Source of the DNA: Ruminococcus sp.
Lineage (GTDB): Bacteria; Bacillota; Clostridia; Oscillospirales; Ruminococcaceae
Length of the DNA: 12,789 nt
Direction of reading: 5' to 3'
Assembly (NCBI GenBank): GCA_019417865.1
Contig: DYCW01000201.1
Location: 1 to 12,789 of the forward strand
Shown: one piece after another, positions 7,577 through 12,789 of the stretch
Position numbering within the stretch: position 1 is the stretch's first letter
Layout of the letters: every line of letters begins with the position of its first letter
Notes under the pieces: generated by a model
Told to the model about the DNA's origin: nothing
Seen by the model: only the letters and a program-made list of their open reading frames with translations
The model's database searches: none
Program-made: the position numbers and the translations under genes

Positions 7577-7612
7577 AAAACAGGCAACCGCTGTTGTTTG
7601 CGGAAGCCTGTT
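7565..7612 (-). terminator. Terminator shared by the convergent corA and CNNM/CorC genes
   Basis: AACAGGC (7579-7585) pairs with GCCTGTT (7606-7612), and inside it CCGC pairs with GCGG around an eight-base loop. Read on the minus strand, the hairpin is followed by TTTTATTTTTT, an excellent terminator for the CNNM/CorC gene. On the plus strand it is followed by CTGTTTGT, so it may also stop corA transcripts, less strongly. It starts within the corA stop region. Confidence 0.78.
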
Positions 7613-7715
7613 CTGTTTGTGTATCGATGAAAGGAACTGTTTCTTAGGAAAACCTTGTCTGAGTGGAATCCGCTTGACCATAGTCGCCTGCGGTCATAAA
7701 ACTGGTTGTCGAATG

Positions 7716-8960
7716 TTATGTAGTTTCCGGTTGGTCTGCCGGCAAAACTTGCAGGGCAATTTTTGTAACGGACTGGTTGTCGGTTTCCAGTACTTTGAAC
7801 AGAAAGGTTTCCACCTGGACGGTTTCACCGACTTCCGGGATGTGTCCGAGCAATTCTGTCACCCATCCACCGACAGAGGTGGATGCCGCCTCTGGCATTT
7901 GAGCGGGAATATCTGCTTCATCCAGTGCATCCCGCATGTCACTGATACTGAACGTTCCCACGATTGTATAGCAATGCGGTTCTGTGCGGACAAATTCATG
8001 TACAATTTCATCGCTTTCATCATAGATGTCACCGACCAGCTCTTCAATAATATCTTCCAGTGTTACAATGCCCTTGGTACCGCCGTATTGATCTACGATG
8101 ACTGCCATATGTGTTTTGGAACGCTGCATTTCTTTCAGACTGTCACTGATGGGCTTGGTGGCAGGAATGTAGATCACATCCTGTAAGATTTCTGAAACAG
8201 AGTGAAACATGCCGTGTTCCAGGCGGAAGAAGTCCCGACTGGTAATCATACCGATGATATTGTCCATACTTTTCTCATAGACCGGAAAACGGGAAAAGTG
8301 GCTGTGCAGAAACATATTACAAATTTCGTCCATTGTGGCTTCGCTGGAAACACCAACAATTTTAACTCTTGGAATCAGGATATCGTTAACCGTTGTTTCA
8401 TCGAACTGCAATGCGGACAAGACCAGATCGCTTTCCTGTTCCTCCAATACCCCTTCTTCTTCAATCTCATCAATGATGTATTTCAGTTCGTCTTCTGTAA
8501 CGCTTGGAGCTTCTTCCTTTGTGCGGAATGTTTTGGACATCAAGTCAAAAATTTTGACGAACGGGGTCATCAGCAGCGTGAAGCCGGAGAGAGCCGAGGC
8601 GAATGCAAGTGCCATTTTTTCTGCATGGGATTTTGCGTAGGATTTGGGTAGGACTTCACCGAATACCAGAACCAGAATGGTCATAACAACGGTAGAAACC
8701 GCAGGACCCGCACTGCCGACCCATTGCGTGAACAGAACAGTTGCCAAGGAAGATGCACCAATGTTAACAATATTGTTGCCAACCAGAATGGCAGTCAGTG
8801 CATCTTCATAGTGCTCTGCCACTCGCAGTGCTGTGCTGGCACGCTTGTCTCCTTGATCTGCCATGGCTTTTAATCGAATTTTGTTGACACTTGCGAAAGC
8901 GGTTTCCGAACTGGAGAACAGTGCGGACAGTACAATTAGGATGAGTAAAACGACAATCAT
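7716..8960 (-). CDS. CNNM/CorC (hemolysin C-like) transporter, DUF21-CBS-CorC_HlyC
   Basis: Membrane protein of the CNNM/CorB family, often annotated as hemolysin, linked in bacteria to Mg2+ (and Co2+) export. I start at 8960 (414 aa): the minus strand reads GGAGGATATT-ATG there, and the N-terminus MIVVLLILIVLSALFSSSE is exactly that of a DUF21 domain. The longer open frame to 9080 would run through the promoter. Domains are DUF21 (about 1-185, with SSSETAF at 16-22 and FGEVLPKS), a CBS pair (about 205-325, with RFPVYEKSMDNIIGMI and VIVDQYGGTKGIVTLEDI) and CorC_HlyC (about 340-410). The QYGGTxG and TLEDIIEE stretches are family hallmarks. It is convergent with corA, so two Mg2+ genes adjoin. 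Confidence 0.95.
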   Translation of the reverse strand: MIVVLLILIVLSALFSSSETAFASVNKIRLKAMADQGDKRASTALRVAEHYEDALTAILVGNNIVNIGASSLATVLFTQWVGSAGPAVSTVVMTILVLVFGEVLPKSYAKSHAEKMALAFASALSGFTLLMTPFVKIFDLMSKTFRTKEEAPSVTEDELKYIIDEIEEEGVLEEQESDLVLSALQFDETTVNDILIPRVKIVGVSSEATMDEICNMFLHSHFSRFPVYEKSMDNIIGMITSRDFFRLEHGMFHSVSEILQDVIYIPATKPISDSLKEMQRSKTHMAVIVDQYGGTKGIVTLEDIIEELVGDIYDESDEIVHEFVRTEPHCYTIVGTFSISDMRDALDEADIPAQMPEAASTSVGGWVTELLGHIPEVGETVQVETFLFKVLETDNQSVTKIALQVLPADQPETT

Positions 8961-8996
8961 AATATCCTCCGTATTTTTGATAAAATGTATGACAAT

Positions 8997-9025
8997 ATCG
9001 TACCACATTTTTTGCAAATAAGCAA
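8997..9025 (-). promoter_or_regulatory. Promoter of the CNNM/CorC gene
   Basis: On the minus strand TTGCTT (9025 to 9020) and TACGAT (9002 to 8997) are 17 bases apart, with the ATG about 37 bases downstream of the -10. The fit to consensus is fair (4 of 6 at each box by my count). It falls in the 118-base divergent gap; I could not identify a convincing plus-strand promoter for the gene at 9079 there. Confidence 0.55.
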
Positions 9026-9078
9026 GGGAAAGGATCGAAAAAATATTAAATTTTTTAGAAAGGTGTGAGACAGATTCC

Positions 9079-9564
9079 ATGAATCAGTTGATTTTATGGG
9101 TGATAAAGCATATGCCCAAGCCCATTCAAAATATTTATTTTAAATATGAAAAGGGGCTGCTGTATTGCTTTTACGGGGCTCTGACGACATTGGTTTCCAT
9201 GGTGACAAAGCTGGTGCCAATGCATTTCTTAGGAGAGGGGAAGCTTTCCGTCACCATTTGTACCGTATTTTCTTGGATTTGTGCCGTGACATTTGCATTT
9301 TTCACGAACAAAAAATATGTCTTTCAGAGTAAAACACGGACAAAGAAAGCATTTTGGACAGAATTTCTCTCTTTTTATGCTGCAAGAGGTGCCTCCTTCT
9401 TCTTAGACTGGGGCATCAGTGTGCTGGGCATTAGTATTCTTGGCTGGAACAAGTACCTTGTGACCATTGCTGCACAGGTCATTATTCTGCTGGTGAACTA
9501 TGCATTCAGTAAATTGTTTGTCTTTAAGAAACGGGAACCAGACTCACAGACAATCGAGTCTTGA
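9079..9564 (+). CDS. GtrA-family membrane protein
   Basis: A 161-aa integral membrane protein of the GtrA (PF04138-like) family, whose members take part in polysaccharide, teichoic acid or glycolipid modification and are thought to move lipid-linked sugars. Four hydrophobic segments are visible at about 27-47, 57-77, 98-121 and 126-147. The family motif FFTNKKYVF (74-82) and its C-terminal echo NYAFSKLFVFKK mark the loops after TM2 and TM4. The start has only a loose AAAGGTGTGAG site about 13 bases upstream; ATG at 9112 is a less likely alternative. It lies 21 bases before the endoglucanase gene and is probably co-transcribed with it. The sugar substrate is unknown. Confidence 0.85.
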   Translation: MNQLILWVIKHMPKPIQNIYFKYEKGLLYCFYGALTTLVSMVTKLVPMHFLGEGKLSVTICTVFSWICAVTFAFFTNKKYVFQSKTRTKKAFWTEFLSFYAARGASFFLDWGISVLGISILGWNKYLVTIAAQVIILLVNYAFSKLFVFKKREPDSQTIES

Positions 9565-9585
9565 GCAAAGAAAGGAACATGCAAT

Positions 9586-10137
9586 ATGAGAAGGTATCAA
9601 GGAAAACAAACCCTTTCCTGTCTGATGGCGGGCTTTCTGGCAGTGACAGCATTTGCGGGATGCAGCAGTAAGGAGGAAGAGAGCAGCAATGCTTCTTCTG
9701 CTGTTTCGACAACGGCTGTAACAGAAGCACAGACGGAAACAGAAACCACCATAGCAGAAACAACAGAAGCTGCTGAAACCACAACCCAACACGTCAGTCC
9801 AACGGAAACAGTTTCGAGTACATTGGGTGCGGAAGTGACCGATTTAAATGTTTTGCTGGACAGAGACGGCGAAAATACCTATCAACACGACCTGGCAGAT
9901 TTCATACAGGATGGCGATGTGATACAGTCCTTTACCTTTATTTTTTATGCTCCGGATGATACTTCGGATATGGTAAATTATAAGGGCGGCTGCGGCATTT
10001 CTGTTAAGGAAGACAGCAAGACAGCAACGGACAAGGGTTGGTATCAGTCGGATGATTTTGAACAGAGCGTCAATGGGGCATATGCAGAAATCACCTGGAA
10101 TGTGCCGACGGGATGTAGCAGCGGATGTGGATGCTGA
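9586..10137 (+). CDS. Lipoprotein GH5 endoglucanase, N-terminal part (frame broken near 10110)
   Basis: First half of a surface endoglucanase whose frame is broken by one base. AAAGGAA sits eight bases before the ATG. Residues 1-25 are a lipoprotein signal peptide ending AFAG with lipid cysteine C26 (Phe at -3 is slightly unusual). Residues 27-80 form a disordered linker rich in Thr, Ser and Glu (TETETTIAETTEAAETTT), typical of surface glycosidases. From about 82 a beta-rich carbohydrate-binding-like module begins (SFTFIFYAP, GWYQSDDFEQ, AEITWNVPT). After residue 175 the frame leaves the homologous sequence, yields the nonsense tail GCSSGCGC and stops. Restoring the frame joins it to the downstream piece, for 717 aa in total. 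I cannot name the module family. Confidence 0.85.
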   Translation: MRRYQGKQTLSCLMAGFLAVTAFAGCSSKEEESSNASSAVSTTAVTEAQTETETTIAETTEAAETTTQHVSPTETVSSTLGAEVTDLNVLLDRDGENTYQHDLADFIQDGDVIQSFTFIFYAPDDTSDMVNYKGGCGISVKEDSKTATDKGWYQSDDFEQSVNGAYAEITWNVPTGCSSGCGC

Positions 10138-11740
10138 CGGTGAAGTGCTGATTGGCTACTGGTGGAGTGAATTGCAGCAGGTCAAGCTGAGCAGCATTGT
10201 CTGCACTTATACCAGAACCGCAGAAGTTCCAGTAGATGGCACAGCAGAAACCAGTCCGGCGGTGATGTTATACAATAAAACATTGAGTTCTGACAGCGAG
10301 GCGATCAATACCGCTGAAATTCCACTTTCTGACTTGATTGGGAAAGAAGATATGCTGCAAACAGTGACATTTGATGTCAGCAGTGGTGGGGCATTGGGTA
10401 AGTTTACCGGTGCGTTCGGCGTTTCCCTGAAGAGTGGCTGTCCGGCAGAAACAGATGAGAACTGGTATCAGACCGGCAATTTGGTGGTCTTTACACAAGA
10501 ATCCAGTGTTTCCCTGACGTGGATTGTACCAGATGAAATCAAAGATTATCTGGATGCAGACGGGGAAGTCATGCTGGGCTATTGGTGGAGCGATCAGGCA
10601 CAGGTTACGTTGGATAAGATTTCCGTTCGTTACAGCAACAGCACGGGAATTTCTACTAAGACGGAAACAACAGCATCTGATCAGTCGGAATCCGGCGAGG
10701 TGAAACAGGAGGGTAACGCTGCCGTTTCTTCGGAGCAGGTCAACCAAATGACTTCTTCCGAGATTGTGGCAGATATGAAAATCGGCTGGAACTTAGGGAA
10801 CACGCTGGATAGTTACGATACCAGCAGCAGCGACAATGAAACTGGCTGGGGCAATCCGAAAACCACAAAGGCAATGATTGATACCGTCAAGGCAGCTGGA
10901 TTTAATGCGGTTCGGATTCCGGTCACCTGGGGCGAACATCTCTCTTCCGACCATGTGATTGATGCCGCTTATCTGGACAGGGTACAGGAAGTGGTAGACT
11001 ATGCGATGGATGACGACTTGTATGTCATTTTGAATGTGCACCATGATGATGCTATCTGGCTGCATCCCACTTACAGTGAACAGGCAGCTGTCACAGAAAC
11101 GCTAACAGCAATTTGGAAGCAGCTGAGTGAACGATTTGCAGACTATGACCATCATTTGGTGTTTGAAGGGATGAATGAGCCCCGTGTGATTGGCTCTTCT
11201 ACAGAATGGAGCGGTGGTACGCCGGAGGAACGGGATGTGATTAACCAGTTGTTCCAGGCGTTTGTAGATACCGTTCGGGCATCCGGCGGTTTGAATGCTG
11301 ACCGGACGTTGATTGTCACTTCTCATGCACAATCGATTACAAAAGAAGCGGTCAGTGCGGTTCAGATTCCAAACGATGACCATATTGCGGTATCCATTCA
11401 CAGCTATGCTCCGTGGGACTTCTGCGGAACAGAGGATGACCGTTCTGAATGGGGCAGCGAGGCAGATAAACAGGAACTGGACAGTAATTTCCAGTATCTT
11501 GCGGATACCTTTATCAGCAAGGGTGTGCCGGTGCTGTTGGATGAGTTTGGTGCGGTCAATAAGGACAATACCAGCATACGGGCAAACTATTATGCATATT
11601 ATGTGAAGAGTGCAAAGGCACACGGCATTACTTGCTTTGTCTGGGATAACGGCACGGAAAAAGAATTTGGTTTGCTGAACCGGAAAAATTTAACTTGGTA
11701 TGCCCCATCTATCGTGGAGGCAATGATGCAGGTATTGTGA
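10052..11740 (+). CDS. GH5 endoglucanase, C-terminal part with second module and catalytic domain
   Basis: Remainder of the same gene, read in the next frame. True homology starts at 10112 (DVAADVDADGEV); the ATG at 10052 has no ribosome binding site and no signal peptide, so it is not a real start. Numbered on the joined 717-aa protein: the end of module 1 reaches about 210, a second copy of the module spans about 227-351 (both copies end DADGEVxxGYWWS), a short linker follows, and the GH5 domain runs about 386-717. GH5 (subfamily 4-like) motifs are MKIGWNLGNTLDS, GFNAVRIPVTW, NVHHDD, acid/base E531 in FEGMNEPR and nucleophile E653 in LLDEFGA. It should cut beta-1,4-glucans (cellulose, xyloglucan or mixed-linkage glucan) at the cell surface. 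No dockerin is present. Confidence 0.88.
   Translation: MILNRASMGHMQKSPGMCRRDVAADVDADGEVLIGYWWSELQQVKLSSIVCTYTRTAEVPVDGTAETSPAVMLYNKTLSSDSEAINTAEIPLSDLIGKEDMLQTVTFDVSSGGALGKFTGAFGVSLKSGCPAETDENWYQTGNLVVFTQESSVSLTWIVPDEIKDYLDADGEVMLGYWWSDQAQVTLDKISVRYSNSTGISTKTETTASDQSESGEVKQEGNAAVSSEQVNQMTSSEIVADMKIGWNLGNTLDSYDTSSSDNETGWGNPKTTKAMIDTVKAAGFNAVRIPVTWGEHLSSDHVIDAAYLDRVQEVVDYAMDDDLYVILNVHHDDAIWLHPTYSEQAAVTETLTAIWKQLSERFADYDHHLVFEGMNEPRVIGSSTEWSGGTPEERDVINQLFQAFVDTVRASGGLNADRTLIVTSHAQSITKEAVSAVQIPNDDHIAVSIHSYAPWDFCGTEDDRSEWGSEADKQELDSNFQYLADTFISKGVPVLLDEFGAVNKDNTSIRANYYAYYVKSAKAHGITCFVWDNGTEKEFGLLNRKNLTWYAPSIVEAMMQVL
10108..10114 (+). other. One-base insertion site breaking the endoglucanase frame
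   Basis: The sequence reads ACGGGAT. With one G fewer (ACG GAT) the frames join as WNVPT-DVAADVDADGEV, which aligns without gaps to WIVP-DEIKDYLDADGEV in module 2. This places the extra G at 10110-10112. The cause is either a sequencing or assembly error or a true mutation. Confidence 0.8.
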
Positions 11741-11789
11741 GAAGTCTGTGAATAGTGCACAAAATTATTTTTTATTGGTTGTGAAAAAA

Positions 11790-11811
11790 GTAGATTTTTT
11801 GAAAAATCTAC
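11790..11811. repeat. Perfect 10-bp inverted repeat upstream of the cytidylate-kinase-like promoter
   Basis: GTAGATTTTT and AAAAATCTAC are exact inverse copies around a two-base TG centre. No T-run follows on the plus strand, so it is a poor terminator for the endoglucanase, although a six-A run precedes it (T-run on the minus strand). It ends 32 bases before the -10 box at 11844, where an operator could sit. The 145-base gap between the two genes holds nothing else I can identify except the promoter. Confidence 0.5.
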
Positions 11812-11840
11812 AAAGAATGACAGCCATTATGCTGAAAATA

Positions 11841-11849
11841 TGGTATAAT
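11841..11849 (+). promoter_or_regulatory. Extended -10 promoter of the cytidylate-kinase-like gene
   Basis: TGGTATAAT contains a perfect -10 hexamer with the TG of an extended -10. No good -35 lies at 17 bases; ATGACA at 11817-11822 is 21 bases away. The extended -10 may compensate. The start codon is about 37 bases further on. Confidence 0.6.
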
Positions 11850-11885
11850 GAAACGGAAGAAAAACGGCAGAAGGAGGCCATGAAC

Positions 11886-12500
11886 ATGAGCAATCGAATT
11901 ATCACCATTGAAAGAGAATATGCAAGCGGCGGTCGGGAAGTCGGAGAGCTGGTTGCAAAACAACTCGGTATTCCGTTTTACAACCGTGAGATTTTGGAAA
12001 TGGCATCAGAACGATGCGGCGTATCCGTCGATTATCTGGCGAGTGCAGAGGAAGCTGCACCCAAGAGTTTTTTATACACCTTAATGCTGTCTTCCAATCC
12101 AACCCGTTCGATTCAAGAAAACCTGCCATTGTCAGATAAGGTATACATCATTGAGACGAATATTATCAAGGAACTGGCAGAGAAGAGTGACTGTGTGATT
12201 GTGGGACGCTGTGCTAGTTATATCTTACGGGATATGGAACATATGCTGAGTGCCTTTATCTATGCGGATTCAGAGTCTCGTGTGAATCGTGCAGTATCAG
12301 AATATTCTGTTGATCCAAGAAGAGCAGAAGCCACGCTGCGGAAATCCGATCGGAGAAGAGAGACATTTTACAGCATTAACACGGGCGGAAACTGGTATGA
12401 CAAAGAGAATTATACGCTTTGTCTCAACAGCGGTGCACTGGGGATTCCGCTTTGTGCAGATATCATCGTATCTGCTGCACAAAAGACGATTTATGGATAA
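11886..12500 (+). CDS. Cytidylate-kinase-like family protein
   Basis: A 204-aa cytoplasmic protein of the cytidylate-kinase-like family (Cytidylate_kin2/AAA_26 type) common in clostridia. I choose the ATG at 11886, eight bases after AAGGAGG (11871-11877); ATG at 11880 is too close, and the longer frame from 11748 would cross the promoter. The N-terminus ITIEREYASGGREVGELVAK replaces a standard P-loop: glycines are kept, but the usual Lys-Ser/Thr is absent, as is common in this family. Later features are VIVGRCASYILRD (about 102-114) and an Arg-rich lid-like segment (DPRRAEATLRKSDRRRE) ending near INTGGNWYD. Nucleotide kinase activity is a family guess; the real substrate is unknown. It is followed by a strong terminator. 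Confidence 0.85.
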   Translation: MSNRIITIEREYASGGREVGELVAKQLGIPFYNREILEMASERCGVSVDYLASAEEAAPKSFLYTLMLSSNPTRSIQENLPLSDKVYIIETNIIKELAEKSDCVIVGRCASYILRDMEHMLSAFIYADSESRVNRAVSEYSVDPRRAEATLRKSDRRRETFYSINTGGNWYDKENYTLCLNSGALGIPLCADIIVSAAQKTIYG

Positions 12501-12524
12501 ACCATTTTGAGAAATAGATACAGA

Positions 12525-12565
12525 AACACCGCAGTGTTCCATGAGGAGACTGCGGTGTTGTTTTT
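12525..12565 (+). terminator. Rho-independent terminator after the cytidylate-kinase-like gene
   Basis: AACACCGCAGT (12525-12535) and ACTGCGGTGTT (12549-12559) form a perfect 11-bp stem with a 13-base loop, followed by G-TTTTT. It lies 24 bases after the stop. Read on the minus strand it is followed by TCTGTATC, so it could also partly serve the convergent gene that ends at 12601. Confidence 0.88.
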
Positions 12566-12600
12566 GATGGCAGAAAATTATTTGTTTAACGTGCATTTTA

Positions 12601-12789
12601 TTAGGACAGCCCCAAAAACTGTTCCAACAATGCCATCCACTCACGTACCCAGTAAGTCGGGATTAAAATGCGTCTCGTCTTTCCACTCACCGACCAGCTC
12701 TCTAACCCCATCTCTTCTGCCATTCGGTGGGCTCGATACTGGTGGAATCCATCTGTTACAATGGTAATCCGATTGGGCAGCCCCTTTTC
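12601..12789 (-). CDS. YdcF/DUF218 family protein, C-terminal fragment (cut by window end)
   Basis: On the minus strand the frame is open from the window edge to a TAA at 12603-12601, giving 62 residues with no start codon in view. The fragment contains VTDGFHQYRAHRMAEEMG followed by a patch with PTYWVREW. That pattern (ITVTD-x-H-x-x-RA, then a C-terminal YxxRE motif) is that of the DUF218/YdcF-SanA domain, found in membrane-linked proteins tied to cell envelope metabolism. The His and Arg of FHQYRAHR are the conserved family residues. The N-terminal part, including any membrane helices, lies beyond the window. It converges on the cytidylate-kinase-like gene. Confidence 0.72.
   Translation of the reverse strand, partial: EKGLPNRITIVTDGFHQYRAHRMAEEMGLESWSVSGKTRRILIPTYWVREWMALLEQFLGLS

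Noticed and set aside
7617..8651. Plus-strand ORFs of 189, 149 and 101 residues opposite the CNNM/CorC gene
   Set aside because: They are antisense shadows with Cys/Phe-rich, low-complexity composition and no family motifs; the minus strand encodes a complete, recognisable protein.
8961..9080. N-terminal extension of the CNNM/CorC protein to 9080 on the minus strand
   Set aside because: The extension covers the promoter, whereas the ATG at 8960 has GGAGGA in place and begins with the family N-terminus.
10052..10111. Independent start for a cytoplasmic GH5 protein at the ATG at 10052
   Set aside because: There is no ribosome binding site or signal peptide, and the first 20 residues match nothing in module 2, while homology starts exactly at 10112 after the inserted G.
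10098..10114. Programmed ribosomal frameshift in the endoglucanase
   Set aside because: Joining the frames needs a +1 shift, and I see no slippery codon, rare-codon stall or downstream structure typical of such sites; a one-base insertion explains it more simply.
12507..12767. Plus-strand ORF of 86 residues after the cytidylate-kinase-like gene
   Set aside because: It crosses a strong terminator and lies opposite the YdcF-like frame; its sequence is Ser/Pro/Thr-rich with no recognisable motif.

Overview
The window looks like a chromosomal stretch from an anaerobic, plant-fibre-degrading Firmicute of the Ruminococcus/Oscillospiraceae kind. The reasons are moderate GC, AGGAGG-type ribosome binding sites, a DUF4364 gene, a cytidylate-kinase-like protein of the clostridial type, and a surface lipoprotein endoglucanase of glycoside hydrolase family 5 (GH5). 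The genus is an inference. I see no mobile elements, CRISPR arrays, rRNA or tRNA.

Layout. (1) Bases 1-2097 hold the end of a polar amino acid ABC importer operon: permease (cut by the window start), ATPase, and substrate-binding lipoprotein. It is closed by a hairpin terminator near 2129-2164. (2) Bases 2216-6274 hold a compact shikimate-pathway operon, aroB-aroA-aroC, followed by a DUF4364 gene. It is driven by a consensus promoter (TTGACA-17-TATAAT). The aro genes overlap and look translationally coupled. A terminator follows at 6377-6413. (3) Bases 6464-9025 hold two genes linked to Mg2+ homeostasis in convergent orientation: corA on + and a CNNM/CorC-type transporter on -. They meet at a hairpin terminator (7565-7612). 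corA starts at a TTG codon and is preceded by a 50-codon upstream ORF with a strong ribosome binding site. (4) Bases 9079-11740 hold a GtrA-family membrane protein and then a lipoprotein GH5 endoglucanase with two repeated carbohydrate-binding-like modules. A single extra G near 10110-10112 splits the endoglucanase reading frame. (5) Bases 11886-12500 hold a cytidylate-kinase-like gene with an extended -10 promoter and a strong terminator. On the minus strand, at the right edge, lies the C-terminal end of a YdcF/DUF218 protein.

The most interesting region is the corA leader. Its upstream ORF begins MRADPYPRRW, which recalls the Asp/Pro-rich, Arg-Arg start of the enterobacterial Mg2+-sensing leader peptide MgtL. 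The ORF spans an 8-bp hairpin directly upstream of the corA ribosome binding site and ends inside corA. This fits a translated-leader Mg2+ switch, but it is a hypothesis from a single sequence. The second notable point is the endoglucanase frameshift, which the internal duplication of the protein lets me place to within a few bases.
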